Source of the DNA: SSSZ01 sp016790965
Lineage (GTDB): Bacteria; Pseudomonadota; Gammaproteobacteria; Burkholderiales; Rhodocyclaceae
Assembly: GCA_016790965.1 (NCBI GenBank)
Contig: JAEUNZ010000041.1
Location: 55,612-119,611 of the forward strand
Direction of reading: 5' to 3'
Length of the DNA stretch: 64,000 bases
Shown piece by piece: positions 16,212 to 25,212 of the stretch. Made by a program: the position numbers and the translations under genes. Every line of letters starts with the position of its first letter. Positions within the stretch are counted from its first letter, which is position 1. The notes beneath the pieces were generated by a model that had not been told where the DNA came from, did no database searches, and worked only from the letters and a program-made list of their open reading frames with translations.

Positions 16212-17330
16212 ATGCAGCTTGCTTTCTGCCTGTTCAAGTACTTCCCGTTCGGGGGCCTGCAACGGGATTTCCTGCGCATCGCCCAGGCCTGTCAGGCCCG
16301 GGGCAACGACATCCGGGTCTATACCCTGGAGTGGCGAGGGGAGCAGCCCCCCAGCTTCGAGGTAGTGGTGGTGCCGGTACGGGCTTTCAGCAACATCGCC
16401 CGCTACGAGAAATTCGTCGCCTGGGTGGGGGCCGATCTGCGGCGGCGGCCGGTAGACCGGGTGGTGGGCTTCAACAAAATGCCCGGCCTGGACGCCTATT
16501 ACGCCGCCGATGCCTGCTACGCCGAAAAGGCCCACACCCTGCGCAATCCGCTTTACCGCCTGGGGGCGCGCTACCGCCACTTCCGCGCCTATGAGGAAGC
16601 CGTGTTCGCTCCAGGGGCGACGACCCGCATCCTCATGATCGCCGCGCCCCAGACCGCCATTTTTCAGCGCCATTACGGCACACCACTCGAGCGCTTCCAC
16701 CTGTTGCCCCCCGGCATCGCGCGGGACCGCCGCGCCCCGCCGGATGCCGCCCAGCGCCGGGCGGAGTGCCGGGCCGAACTGGGCGTCGGGGACGACGAGT
16801 GGCTTCTGCTCCAGATCGGCTCCGGCTTCAAGACCAAGGGGCTCGACCGCAGCCTGCTCGCTTTGGCCCATTTGCCGCCGACCCTGCGCGGGCGGACCCG
16901 CCTCTTCGCCATCGGCGACGATGCGCCAGCCCCCTTCCTGCGCCAGGCCAAGGCCCTGGGCGTGGCTGACCGGGTCTCCATCCTGAAGGGCCGCGGTGAC
17001 ATACCCCGGGTGCTCCTGGCTGGAGATCTCCTCATTCACCTCGCCTACCAGGAGAATACCGGCACCGTGCTCCTGGAAGCGGTCGTCGCCGGCCTGCCGG
17101 TATTGACCACCGGGGTGTGCGGCTACGCCCCCTACATCGTCGAAGCCGACGCCGGCTGTGTCCTCCCGGAGCCCTTCGCCCAGGCCGATGCCGACGCCGC
17201 CCTCCTGCGCATGCTGGAGGACGGCGAGGCCCGCCGCGCCTGGGCTCGCAACGGGCTGCGCTTCGCCGAGACGGCGGACATCTACGGCAATGCCGAGCGC
17301 GCCGCCGACCTGATCCTCGCCGCCCCATGA
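16212..17330 (+). CDS. waaG: LPS core glucosyltransferase WaaG (GT4)
   Basis: 372-aa GT4 glycosyltransferase that adds the first hexose to heptose II of the inner core at the cytoplasmic face. It begins MQLAFCLFKYFPFGGLQRDF, the usual WaaG opening with the donor/acceptor loop, and contains QIGSGFKTKGLDRSL and HLAYQENTGTVLLEAVVAG (EX7E region). Length matches the E. coli enzyme (374 aa). It leads the run waaG-waaP-kinases; the stop overlaps the waaP start by 4 bp (ATGA). Confidence 0.93.
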   Translation: MQLAFCLFKYFPFGGLQRDFLRIAQACQARGNDIRVYTLEWRGEQPPSFEVVVVPVRAFSNIARYEKFVAWVGADLRRRPVDRVVGFNKMPGLDAYYAADACYAEKAHTLRNPLYRLGARYRHFRAYEEAVFAPGATTRILMIAAPQTAIFQRHYGTPLERFHLLPPGIARDRRAPPDAAQRRAECRAELGVGDDEWLLLQIGSGFKTKGLDRSLLALAHLPPTLRGRTRLFAIGDDAPAPFLRQAKALGVADRVSILKGRGDIPRVLLAGDLLIHLAYQENTGTVLLEAVVAGLPVLTTGVCGYAPYIVEADAGCVLPEPFAQADADAALLRMLEDGEARRAWARNGLRFAETADIYGNAERAADLILAAP

Positions 17331-18142
17331 AAACCGTCAGCCTGCTGCCTCCCTTCGATACCCTGTGGGCTGGCAAGGATCCCTTCGTCGAAGTCGAAGG
17401 GCTGCGGGGCCAGGTGTTTCGGGAATTGGCCGGCCGCCGGACCTTGCAGACCACCTGTGCCGGCGTTTCGGTCTTCGTCAAGATTCACCGGGGCGTGGGC
17501 TGGAGAGAAATCCTCAAAAACTGGCTCTACGGCCGCCGCCCCATCCTGGGCGCCGGTGACGAGTGGCAGGCCTTGCAGCGCCTGCGCGAGCGGGGATTTC
17601 CCACCATGGAACCCCTGGCCTACGGGGAGCAGGGCTGGAATCCGGCCCGGCGCCACTCCTTTATCGTCACCCGCGAACTGGCGCCGACCGAAAGCCTGGA
17701 GGACCATACCCGCTCCTGGCGCGGGACGCCTCCCCCCGTGGGCTGGAAGCGGGCGCTCATCTGCCGCGTGGCCGAAATGGCGGCGGCCCTGCACAGTGCC
17801 GGCGTCAATCACCGCGATTTCTATCTGTGCCACTTCCTCCTGCATCTGGACCCCGCCCCCAGTCCGGACAGCCTGCGCCTCTCGCTCATCGACCTGCACC
17901 GCGCGCAGTGCCGTGACCAGGTGCCGCGCCGCTGGCGGGACAAGGATCTGGCCAGCCTTTATTTTTCCGCCCTCGACATCGGCCTCACCCGCGGTGACCG
18001 CTTCCGCTTCCTGCGCAGCTACTTCGCACGTCCCCTGCGCGAAATCGTCGCCAGGGAAGCGCCCTTGCTCAGGCACATGGAACAGGAGGGGGAGCGCCTA
18101 CGGCTGCGCTATCACCGTAAATTTGCCCCGGAGAGAGCATGA
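17327..18142 (+). CDS. waaP: LPS core heptose I kinase WaaP
   Basis: 271-aa sugar kinase of eukaryotic-kinase fold that phosphorylates heptose I of the inner core. Visible are the ATP lysine in VFVKIHRGVGW, the catalytic loop NHRDFYLCHFLL, the metal-binding Asp in LSLIDLHRAQ, and the RRWRDKDLASLYFS segment that is diagnostic of WaaP. Length is that of the family (265 aa in E. coli). It is coupled to waaG, and a repeat element starts just after its stop. Confidence 0.94.
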   Translation: MKTVSLLPPFDTLWAGKDPFVEVEGLRGQVFRELAGRRTLQTTCAGVSVFVKIHRGVGWREILKNWLYGRRPILGAGDEWQALQRLRERGFPTMEPLAYGEQGWNPARRHSFIVTRELAPTESLEDHTRSWRGTPPPVGWKRALICRVAEMAAALHSAGVNHRDFYLCHFLLHLDPAPSPDSLRLSLIDLHRAQCRDQVPRRWRDKDLASLYFSALDIGLTRGDRFRFLRSYFARPLREIVAREAPLLRHMEQEGERLRLRYHRKFAPERA

Positions 18143-18143
18143 A

Positions 18144-18301
18144 CCTGGAAACCTCAGTTGATCGCTTGCCAATGCCCGCAATCCTCTGTGCCCCGGACTC
18201 CACGCCACTCCGAATCGCTCACCCTGCGCGTGAATTCCGCTACGAGCCCGCTGGAGCCCCTGGGCGGGCGCCAGCGGGCTCGTCCAACTGAGGTTTCCAG
18301 G
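18144..18301. repeat. palindrome-ended repeat element B
   Basis: Perfect 17-bp terminal inverted repeat: CCTGGAAACCTCAGTTG (18144-18160) and CAACTGAGGTTTCCAGG (18285-18301). Inside is a strong hairpin CGAGCCCGCTGG / CCAGCGGGCTCG. It starts one base after the waaP stop codon and ends directly at the ATG of the next gene. The right arm contains GAGG (18290-18293), eight bases before that ATG, so the repeat seems to provide the ribosome-binding site. It is related to element A at 6170-6404. Confidence 0.8.
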
Positions 18302-19069
18302 ATGATCCGCTGGTGGTCCGATCCCTCCCTGGCCGGAACTCCGGCGGGGGACGCCCTGCACTCCCTGGACACCGTGTTCGCACTGCACGGCGAACAACTG
18401 ACCTGGTCCCCTTTGAGCCACGTCCATCGTCTCAGCCTGGGAGGGCGGGTGTGCTACGTGAAACGCTACGTGGGCGACCGGGCCAGTCCGCGCCGTAGTT
18501 GGTTCGGCCTGCGCACCCTGATTGCCCCCCTGCGGGTCGAGCAGGAGTGGAAGAATCTGCAGGCCTTCGCCCGCTGGGGACTGCCCACCCCCCGCCTGCT
18601 GGCCTACGGTCTGGAGCGCCGCAATGGCCGTTTCGTGCGCGGCGCCCTGGTGACGGAAGAAATCCCCCATACCGAGGATCTGGGCTCCCTGGCCCGCACC
18701 GGGGACGCCAGGTTGAAGGACCAGACCTGGGTGGCCGAGGTCTCGCGTCAGCTTGCGGCCGCCACGCGCACCCTGCATCGTGCCGGATTTGCCCACAACG
18801 ACCTGAAATGGCGCAACGTGCTGGTCGATCGCCACGAGCCGCCCCAGCTCCATTTCATCGATTGTCCCAACGGCGCCTTCTGGCGCGGCCCCTTCCTGCG
18901 CCACCGCATCATCAAGGATCTCGCCTGTCTGGACAAAGTTGCCAGGGAGCACTTGAGCCGCGTACAGCGCCTCCGCTTTTACCTGGATTATCGCCAGCAT
19001 GTGCGCCTGACGCCGGCGGACAAGGCCCAGGTGCGCAAGGTGCTCGCCTACTTCGAGGGCCGCGAGTGA
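18302..19069 (+). CDS. LPS core kinase-fold protein (KdkA/WapP-like)
   Basis: 255-aa lipopolysaccharide kinase family protein. The ATP lysine is in RVCYVKRYVGD, the catalytic loop is AHNDLKWRNVLVD (His-Asn-Asp with Lys and Asn as expected), and FIDCPNG holds the metal-binding Asp. This gene and its neighbours resemble the kinase genes that follow waaP in the Pseudomonas core cluster; the exact sugar is unknown. Translation starts at the end of repeat element B; the next gene begins at an overlapping GTGA. Confidence 0.82.
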   Translation: MIRWWSDPSLAGTPAGDALHSLDTVFALHGEQLTWSPLSHVHRLSLGGRVCYVKRYVGDRASPRRSWFGLRTLIAPLRVEQEWKNLQAFARWGLPTPRLLAYGLERRNGRFVRGALVTEEIPHTEDLGSLARTGDARLKDQTWVAEVSRQLAAATRTLHRAGFAHNDLKWRNVLVDRHEPPQLHFIDCPNGAFWRGPFLRHRIIKDLACLDKVAREHLSRVQRLRFYLDYRQHVRLTPADKAQVRKVLAYFEGRE

Positions 19070-20433
19070 GCGACGGCGCGCCTTCGACGCCCGACTCCCT
19101 GGCTGCCGCGGGGCGCAACCTCCCGCCGCAACTGGCTGTAGAGCTTGCCGACGGCTCGCCCTTGACCGTGGGCCCAGTCCTGCGACTCCTGCCGGGTAAG
19201 CGTCTGGCTGGCCTCGCACGGCTGGGGGATCGCCCAGTGTTTGCCAAGCTCTATTTCTCTTCCGGCGCGATCCGCCACGGGACGCGGGAGAAGCGTGGCA
19301 TTCAGGCCCTTTTGGCGGCCGGCATCCCCAGCCCGGCCCTGATTCACGCCGAACCCTGGTCTATCGGGGGCTACGCCGTCGTCACGGCCTGCCTTCCCGA
19401 CGCGTTCCCCCTGGACGAGGGGTCCGCCGATGAGGAGGTGCTCGCCGTCTTCACCCTCTTCGGCCGCCTGCATCGTGCAGGACTCATCCACCGGGACGCC
19501 CACTTGGGCAATGTGCTGAAATCCGGTGGCCAACTCTGGCTCATCGATGGCGACGGCATTGTGCCCGCCACGGAGAACGAGCGCCTGGACAATCTTGCCC
19601 TCCTGGCGGCCCAGATGCCAGGCCGATGGCCGGAACTCGCCGAGCGAGCCCTGGCCGCCTACGGCAGCCCCGTTGCAGCAGACAATCTGGCACGGCGCAT
19701 CGCCCGGGCCGAGGCGCGGCGTCTGTCGGCCTATCTCGCCAAGACCGTACGGGAATGCAGCGAATTTTCCGTCAGCCGCAGTTGGGATCGCTTTACCGTG
19801 GTCCGGCGCGACATGGCGGCGCGGCTTGCCGGGCTACTCGCCGACCCCGACGCGGCCATGGCCGGCGGGAACATGCTCAAGGACGGCGGCACCTGCACCG
19901 TAGTGCGCATCGACCTCGACGGTCTGCCCGTGGTGGTCAAGCGTTACAACCTGAAGAATTCCCGCCACGCGATCTCCCGCGCCTGGCGCCCCAGCCGCGC
20001 CTGGCACAGCTGGATCGAGGCCCAGCGCCTCATCTACTACGGCATCGCGACGCCTCGACCACTCGCGGTGGTGGAAGGGCGCTTCGGCCCGCTGCGTGGC
20101 CGTGCTTACCTGGTCACGGCCGCATCGGACGGCAGAAGCCTTCTGGATGCCTGGTCGGCGGACCGACTGCCCCCGGAGGACGAGAGGACCGCCCTCCTCG
20201 CCCTGCTCGCCGCCCTCCGGCGCTTCCGCATCGGTCACGGGGATATGAAGGCCAGCAATTTCCTGGTTGGCGGGGGCCGCATCGAACTCATCGATCTCGA
20301 CGCCGCCTCCCAATTCGGCTCGGACCGGCGCTACCCTCGCGCCTGGCGACGGGACCGGGCCCGACTTCTGGCCAACTGGCCGGCCGCTTCCCCCCTCCAT
20401 ACCTGGTTGGACAGTTCGCTGCCGCAAGCCTAG
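19066..20433 (+). CDS. tandem LPS kinase-fold protein (two kinase domains)
   Basis: 455-aa protein built from two complete kinase-fold domains. Domain 1 (about 1-230) has PVFAKLYFS, HRDAHLGNVLK and WLIDGDG. Domain 2 (about 255-450) has PVVVKRYN, GHGDMKASNFLV and ELIDLDAAS. Both keep the ATP lysine, catalytic Asp and metal Asp, so both may be active. The GTG start at 19066 overlaps the previous stop (GTGA) and has GAGGG six bases upstream. A two-domain gene occurs in similar place in Pseudomonas core clusters. The stop codon lies in the left arm of palindrome D. Confidence 0.82.
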   Translation: MSDGAPSTPDSLAAAGRNLPPQLAVELADGSPLTVGPVLRLLPGKRLAGLARLGDRPVFAKLYFSSGAIRHGTREKRGIQALLAAGIPSPALIHAEPWSIGGYAVVTACLPDAFPLDEGSADEEVLAVFTLFGRLHRAGLIHRDAHLGNVLKSGGQLWLIDGDGIVPATENERLDNLALLAAQMPGRWPELAERALAAYGSPVAADNLARRIARAEARRLSAYLAKTVRECSEFSVSRSWDRFTVVRRDMAARLAGLLADPDAAMAGGNMLKDGGTCTVVRIDLDGLPVVVKRYNLKNSRHAISRAWRPSRAWHSWIEAQRLIYYGIATPRPLAVVEGRFGPLRGRAYLVTAASDGRSLLDAWSADRLPPEDERTALLALLAALRRFRIGHGDMKASNFLVGGGRIELIDLDAASQFGSDRRYPRAWRRDRARLLANWPAASPLHTWLDSSLPQA

Positions 20434-20597
20434 TAGTCAGTCACATAGGTTCAGCTATGTTCGGCCCGCCCCGCATCCCCGCTCGCTTTGTCGCTCATCC
20501 TCGCCATAGCTTCGGCTATGGCTGCGGTTCGCTTCGCGCGATCCGGGCGCGGATGCGCGCCTCGGCATTCACGCAAACCTATGTGACTGACTACTAG
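20430..20597. repeat. long imperfect palindrome (element D)
   Basis: Perfect 22-bp inverted ends, CTAGTAGTCAGTCACATAGG-TT (20430-20451) and its complement at 20576-20597. The centre is GCCATAGC-TTCG-GCTATGGC (20503-20522), an 8-bp stem closed by a TTCG loop. Intermediate regions also pair (GCATCCCCGCTCG left, CGGGCGCGGATGC right). The tandem kinase stop TAG is inside the left arm and msbA converges from the other side, so it is well placed as a bidirectional terminator. It shares its core, but not its arms, with element C. Confidence 0.8.
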
Positions 20598-20628
20598 TCC
20601 CAGTTTCCGCTGGGGATCGTCGTTGCCC

Positions 20629-22431
20629 CTACAGGGTGGCTGGCACCGGCTCCGATTCGCTGAACTGCATGGCGTGCAGCCGGGCGTAGTGTCCCCCCAG
20701 GGCTAGCAGTTCGGCGTGGGTGCCTCTCTCGACGATCTCCCCCTGGTCGAGGACCAGGATGAGATCGGCCCGTTCGATGGTGGAAAGACGATGAGCGATG
20801 ACCAGCGTGGTCCGGTTGCGGGAGGCGCTCTCCAAGGCGGCCTGGATGTGGCGCTCGGACTCCGTATCGAGGGCCGAGGTCGCCTCGTCCAGGATGAGGA
20901 TGGGCGCGTCCTTCAGAATGGCCCGGGCGATGGCCAGGCGCTGGCGTTGTCCGCCCGAGAGCAACACGCCGTTCTCACCCACCAGGGTGTCGTAACCTTG
21001 TGGAAGCCGTGCAATGAACTCGTCGGCGTAGGCAGCCCTCGCCGCTGCGACAATGCGCTCCCGAGGTGTGCCTGCGAGATCCCCATAGGCAATGTTGGCC
21101 GCCACCGTATCGTTGAACAGGGTCACCTGCTGGGTGACCAGGGCGATGTGCCGGCGCAGGTTGCGCAAGCGGTACTCCTCCACGTCGACACCGTCGATCA
21201 GGATTTGCCCCGCACCGTGGTGATAAAAACGGGGCACCAGGTTGGCGAGGGTTGACTTGCCGCTGCCGGAGCGGCCGACCAGGGCGACCATCTGGCCCGG
21301 TTCGACCATCACGTCGATGCCGCGCAGCACTTCGACCGCGGTGCCTGGGTAGCGGAAACTGAGACCACGGACCTCCAGGCGACCCGCCACCCGATCCCGT
21401 TCCACGGTTCCTTGATCGACCTCGGGCGTCTGGTCGAGTTGCTCGAAAATGCTTTCGGCCCCCGCCAGGCCCTTCTGGATGGTGCCGCTGACTTCGGAAA
21501 GCTGGCGAATGGGCTTGGGGAGCATCCCCGCGGCCGTCAAGTACGCCACCAAATCACCGGCTGTCGAGTCACCGCGCAGATAGAGCACCAGAAAGAGAAC
21601 CACCGCCATGGTGGAAAAAGTGACCAGTTGCAGGCTGGGGGTGAAGGTCGCCGAGGTCTTCACCATGCGTAACTGGCGGGCGGTATTGTGGGCGCTGGCC
21701 ACGCGGAATCGCTCCGATTCATAGGGTTCGCCACCGAAGCTGCGCACTACCCGGTAACCCTGGATCATTTCCGAGGCCACATGGGTTACATCGCCCATGG
21801 CCGCCTGTATCTTTTTGCTCTGCTTGCGGAACTTGCGGCTGGCGTTGCCCACCATGAGGCCGATGATGGGCAGGGTCAGGACCATGACCAGGGTGAGCTT
21901 CCAGTTCAGCCAGATAAGGTAGGAAAAGAGGAAAAGGATGGTCAGTCCCTCCCGGATGATGACCTTGATGGCGTCCGTAGCCGCACCGGTGACCATGGTT
22001 ACGTTGTAGGTGATGCGGGAGATGAGGTGCCCGGAGTTGTGATTGTCGAAATAAGCGTTGGGCAGGCAGAGAAGGCTGTCGAACAGCGCCCGGCGTAGAT
22101 CGTCGATCAGGCCGAGGGAAACCTTGGCGAGATAGTAGTTGCCCAGGAAGGAGCCCAGTCCCTGCCAGGCGCTGATGATGACCACCAGGAGTGGCACGGC
22201 GACCATCAACTCGGCCGAGCCGATAAGCGGGATGTTGCGTATCGTGGTCGCGGCGGGCAGCGTCAATCCATCGACGAAGTACTTCATGATCCACGCCAAC
22301 ATCGGCTGCGACGAGGCAAAAATGAGATATCCGATGATGCTGACCCCAAAAGGGGCAAGAAACGGCTTGAGATAGGCGACGAGCCGGAGATAAATTTTCA
22401 GGGAACTGGATTCAGTCTTATTGGATGTCAT
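20629..22431 (-). CDS. msbA: lipid A export ABC transporter MsbA
   Basis: 600-aa half-transporter that flips lipid A-core across the inner membrane. An N-terminal six-helix exporter domain (about 20-340) is followed by an ATPase domain: Walker A GRSGSGKSTL near residue 385, signature LSGGQRQRLAIARA near 489, Walker B ILILDEATSALD near 509, and the H-loop VIAHRLSTIE. The start at 22431 (MTSNKTESS) is chosen; an open frame continues to 22650 but lacks membrane segments. The gene lies inside the LPS core cluster, as in Pseudomonas. Confidence 0.94.
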   Translation of the reverse strand: MTSNKTESSSLKIYLRLVAYLKPFLAPFGVSIIGYLIFASSQPMLAWIMKYFVDGLTLPAATTIRNIPLIGSAELMVAVPLLVVIISAWQGLGSFLGNYYLAKVSLGLIDDLRRALFDSLLCLPNAYFDNHNSGHLISRITYNVTMVTGAATDAIKVIIREGLTILFLFSYLIWLNWKLTLVMVLTLPIIGLMVGNASRKFRKQSKKIQAAMGDVTHVASEMIQGYRVVRSFGGEPYESERFRVASAHNTARQLRMVKTSATFTPSLQLVTFSTMAVVLFLVLYLRGDSTAGDLVAYLTAAGMLPKPIRQLSEVSGTIQKGLAGAESIFEQLDQTPEVDQGTVERDRVAGRLEVRGLSFRYPGTAVEVLRGIDVMVEPGQMVALVGRSGSGKSTLANLVPRFYHHGAGQILIDGVDVEEYRLRNLRRHIALVTQQVTLFNDTVAANIAYGDLAGTPRERIVAAARAAYADEFIARLPQGYDTLVGENGVLLSGGQRQRLAIARAILKDAPILILDEATSALDTESERHIQAALESASRNRTTLVIAHRLSTIERADLILVLDQGEIVERGTHAELLALGGHYARLHAMQFSESEPVPATL

Positions 22432-22728
22432 GCCGGTATGAACTGGACAAAGAAGGCCTGTGTCGCTGCCCGCGCATTCTACGCCTTCCCCGGTCCCCGG
22501 GCCGCCGAAGGCGTTCGGCACAACGAGGGAAAATTGCGTGCCTTGTGAGAGAATCCGGCGGTTCGAATCATAGCCCGCGGATTGGATTCCCTGCTTGCAG
22601 CTCGACCCAGTGATTGCCCTAAGCCCCCCCTTCCTGACCGACGATGCCACCTGCTGCGGTCGGCCGCGGGAGCAGCGCGATCCCGCGCCTCCGCATAGGA
22701 CCTCCCCGCCTGGCGGCCCGGAGGTCCG

Positions 22729-23409
22729 TTGATTTCCCTCTCTGCCCCACAGTACGAAGATCTGGCCCGGGGATGCGAGATCGTCGAGGCCGACGGCTTC
22801 GGCCCCAAGGTGCTACGTTGCCCGGACGGGACCATGCTCAAGCTTTTTCGCCGCAAGCGCCTGCTGTCATCGGCTCTGTTGTTCCCCTACGCCCGTCGCT
22901 TTGCCGACAATTGCCGCCGCCTCACCGAGTTGGGAGTCCCCAGTCCTACTATCCTGGCACTGTATCGGGTTGCCGCCATCGAACGTGACGTCGTCCACTA
23001 CAGCCCTCTCCCGGGAAACACCGTGAGGCAGTTGATCCGTGAGGGCCTTGCCCCGGGGCAGGAGGATGCCTTGCGGACTGACCTGGGGCAGTTCGTCGCC
23101 CGCTTGCACGGCAGCGGTATCCTGTTCCGCTCGCTGCACCTGGGAAACGTGGTCCTTACGCCCAGCGGTACCCTGGGACTGATCGACGTAGGCGACATGG
23201 GCATCCGGCGCGGCCCCCTCGGGGAAAGCGCGATCCTGCGCAATTTCGACCACTTGGGCCGCTACCCGGACGAGTGGGCCTGGCTGGAAAGAAATTCGCT
23301 CTTCGCGCATCGATACCTGGAGTGCTCCCGACTCACCCCACGCACGCGTGAGGCGGCCAGAGCGTATTTGACCGCCGTCTCCCCGACTAAAGCGCCACGA
23401 GAACCCTGA
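22729..23409 (+). CDS. degenerate LPS kinase-like (toluene-tolerance family) protein
   Basis: 226-aa kinase-fold protein. The region expected to be HxD in the catalytic loop reads GILFRSLHLGNVVL, so the catalytic Asp is replaced by Ser; LIDVGDMGI keeps a metal-site Asp. Similar FRSLH loops are, as far as I recall, normal for this family, which sits next to msbA and waaL in Pseudomonas. The start is TTG at 22729, preceded by GGAGGT. The stop overlaps the waaL start (TGATG). The 297-bp gap to msbA must hold divergent promoters; nothing else was recognised there. Confidence 0.75.
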   Translation: MISLSAPQYEDLARGCEIVEADGFGPKVLRCPDGTMLKLFRRKRLLSSALLFPYARRFADNCRRLTELGVPSPTILALYRVAAIERDVVHYSPLPGNTVRQLIREGLAPGQEDALRTDLGQFVARLHGSGILFRSLHLGNVVLTPSGTLGLIDVGDMGIRRGPLGESAILRNFDHLGRYPDEWAWLERNSLFAHRYLECSRLTPRTREAARAYLTAVSPTKAPREP

Positions 23410-24590
23410 TGAAAGCCTTTGCAGCCGCCATCCTGCCCCGCACCGACCGGTTGATTTCCGACTGGATCGGACCCGCAAGCGTTTTTCTCGTCTGTACCGG
23501 GCTGCTGTGGCTTCCAGAGCGGGGACTGTTCCCGAAACTCGCCTACCCGGCGGTCCTCAGCGCAATCATTCTCGTGGCATGCCACCCCAAGGCAATGCTC
23601 GATTGGATCCGCCAGCCAGTCGGTATGGTCCTGGCTCTGTTCGCCGGCTATTTCGCCCTCACTCTGGGGTGGACGGACAGCGACGAAGCACCTCAGGCAC
23701 TCATCATGCGCCAGACGCAGGTCGTGCTCTGGTGCGCGCTCGTCTTCCTGCTTGCCCGTGCCAACTTCGAGCGCCTGCGCGGAGCGTTGATGCTGGCTGC
23801 AGGACTGGCCTCCCTTGCGGCCGTCTATGAGGTCACCCGATTCTTGCTGGTTGGTGCCAGTGCTCGGCTGGCGAGCGAGGGGGCACTTAGCAATCCCCTG
23901 CTCATTTCGCATATCTACGGCTTTTTCGGAGCGCTATGGCTGGGCTGGCTTCTGACCGACTCTGCGGGAGGCTCTCGACTCACCCGGATCACGGCACTCG
24001 TCCCCATCCTGCTGTTGCTCGTCTTCACGGGCTCACGTACGCCCCTGCTGGCGACCCTGGCCACGGGGCTCTGGCTGGCAGCGGCCATTGGCGGGCGGCG
24101 CGCCGCCTTGCTCCTGGTCGGGCTCATTGTTGGCTGTGGAGCGATCGTCGTCCTTTTCCAGGATCTGGTGCTCGCCCGGGGCCTGTCCTACCGCCCGGAA
24201 ATCTGGGCCAATGCTCTGAACCAGGGCCTACAGAAACCGTGGTTCGGGCATGGGCTGGGGGCACCACTGACCATCCAGTTACCGGATTTCTCCTACGCCT
24301 TCCGTGACCCCCACAATATGACCCTTTCGGTGTTCTACCGCGGTGGTTTTGCCGGGGTCGGGCTGTGGGTCGCGCTATACACTGTGGCTCTCGTCGGTGC
24401 CTTGCGGCACCGTCGCGACCGCTTCGTCGTGGTGGCCTCAGCTGCCGTGGTTTACGGACTGGTCGCAGGTATGACCGAGGGTGGCGCCCTGTTCCCCCGC
24501 CCCAAGGAGCACTGGTTCCTGATCTGGATTCCCCTGGCCTTCCTGATCGCCGCCATTGACCGGAGCACCCGCCTTGTTCGGCTTCCTTGA
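23409..24590 (+). CDS. waaL: O-antigen ligase WaaL-type membrane protein
   Basis: 393-aa polytopic membrane protein with about ten hydrophobic helices and a large periplasmic loop between about residues 255 and 305. The loop contains YRPEIWANALNQGLQKPWFG and FRDPHNMTLSVFYRGG, the R..IW....L and H-N-x-x-L features of O-antigen ligases/polymerases (Wzy_C). TGSRTPLLA is also typical. Position between the msbA-side kinase gene and sugar-modifying genes favours ligase (WaaL) over polymerase (Wzy). Confidence 0.8.
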   Translation: MKAFAAAILPRTDRLISDWIGPASVFLVCTGLLWLPERGLFPKLAYPAVLSAIILVACHPKAMLDWIRQPVGMVLALFAGYFALTLGWTDSDEAPQALIMRQTQVVLWCALVFLLARANFERLRGALMLAAGLASLAAVYEVTRFLLVGASARLASEGALSNPLLISHIYGFFGALWLGWLLTDSAGGSRLTRITALVPILLLLVFTGSRTPLLATLATGLWLAAAIGGRRAALLLVGLIVGCGAIVVLFQDLVLARGLSYRPEIWANALNQGLQKPWFGHGLGAPLTIQLPDFSYAFRDPHNMTLSVFYRGGFAGVGLWVALYTVALVGALRHRRDRFVVVASAAVVYGLVAGMTEGGALFPRPKEHWFLIWIPLAFLIAAIDRSTRLVRLP

Positions 24591-25212
24591 CTCGCTGCGG
24601 CGCCGTTTGGCGCGGCGCCAGAAGCCCCCCAAACTTCTGCGTGCCCAGGCGAAGTTCCGGGAACGCCATCCGCAGTACGAAATCGGCCTCGGCAGCTACG
24701 GTATGCCGATCATTCACGATTGGGCCGAAGGGACGACCCTGCGCATCGGCGCCTTCACTTCCATCGCCGACCAGGTGCACATCTTTCTCGGTGGCCACCA
24801 CCGTACCGACTGGGTGTCCAGCTTTCCCTTTCCCGCATTCGTCGAAGAAGCGCGCTCGATCACCGGCTACGGGGGCAGCCGCGGTGACGTCATCATCGGC
24901 AACGACGTTTGGCTGGCTACGGGCTGTGCAATTCTCTCCGGAGTCACCGTGGGCGACGGCGCGGTCGTGGCTGCCTACAGCGTGGTGTCGCGCGACGTCG
25001 CCCCTTACGAGATCGTGGCCGGAAATCCGGCCCGCAACATCGGGTGGAGGTTCGACGCAGGCACCAGGGAGCGGTTACTGCAGACACGCTGGTGGTCCTG
25101 GCCCGAGGCCGAACTGCGCCAGATCACCCCCTTATTGTGCAGCGACCGTGTCGGGGATTTTCTTGCCTATGCGGCCAAGCGCGATCAGCGGCGCTCTGGA
25201 GAAAACCAATAA
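24574..25212 (+). CDS. CatB-like hexapeptide-repeat O-acetyltransferase
   Basis: Left-handed beta-helix acyltransferase of about 212 aa. Hexapeptide repeats are visible in LRIGAFTSIADQVHIFLGG and again in VIIGNDVWLATGCAILSGVTVGDGAVVAAYSVV (described, not copied whole), with catalytic His in GGHHRTDW. The end AGNPARNIGWRF is the xenobiotic/CatB-type signature. Probably acetylates a sugar of the core or O-antigen. I chose TTG at 24574 (GGAG eight bases upstream; protein begins FGFLDSLRRR), overlapping waaL; TTG at 24556 is the alternative. The 3' end overlaps the GT2 gene tail to tail. Confidence 0.8.
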   Translation: MFGFLDSLRRRLARRQKPPKLLRAQAKFRERHPQYEIGLGSYGMPIIHDWAEGTTLRIGAFTSIADQVHIFLGGHHRTDWVSSFPFPAFVEEARSITGYGGSRGDVIIGNDVWLATGCAILSGVTVGDGAVVAAYSVVSRDVAPYEIVAGNPARNIGWRFDAGTRERLLQTRWWSWPEAELRQITPLLCSDRVGDFLAYAAKRDQRRSGENQ

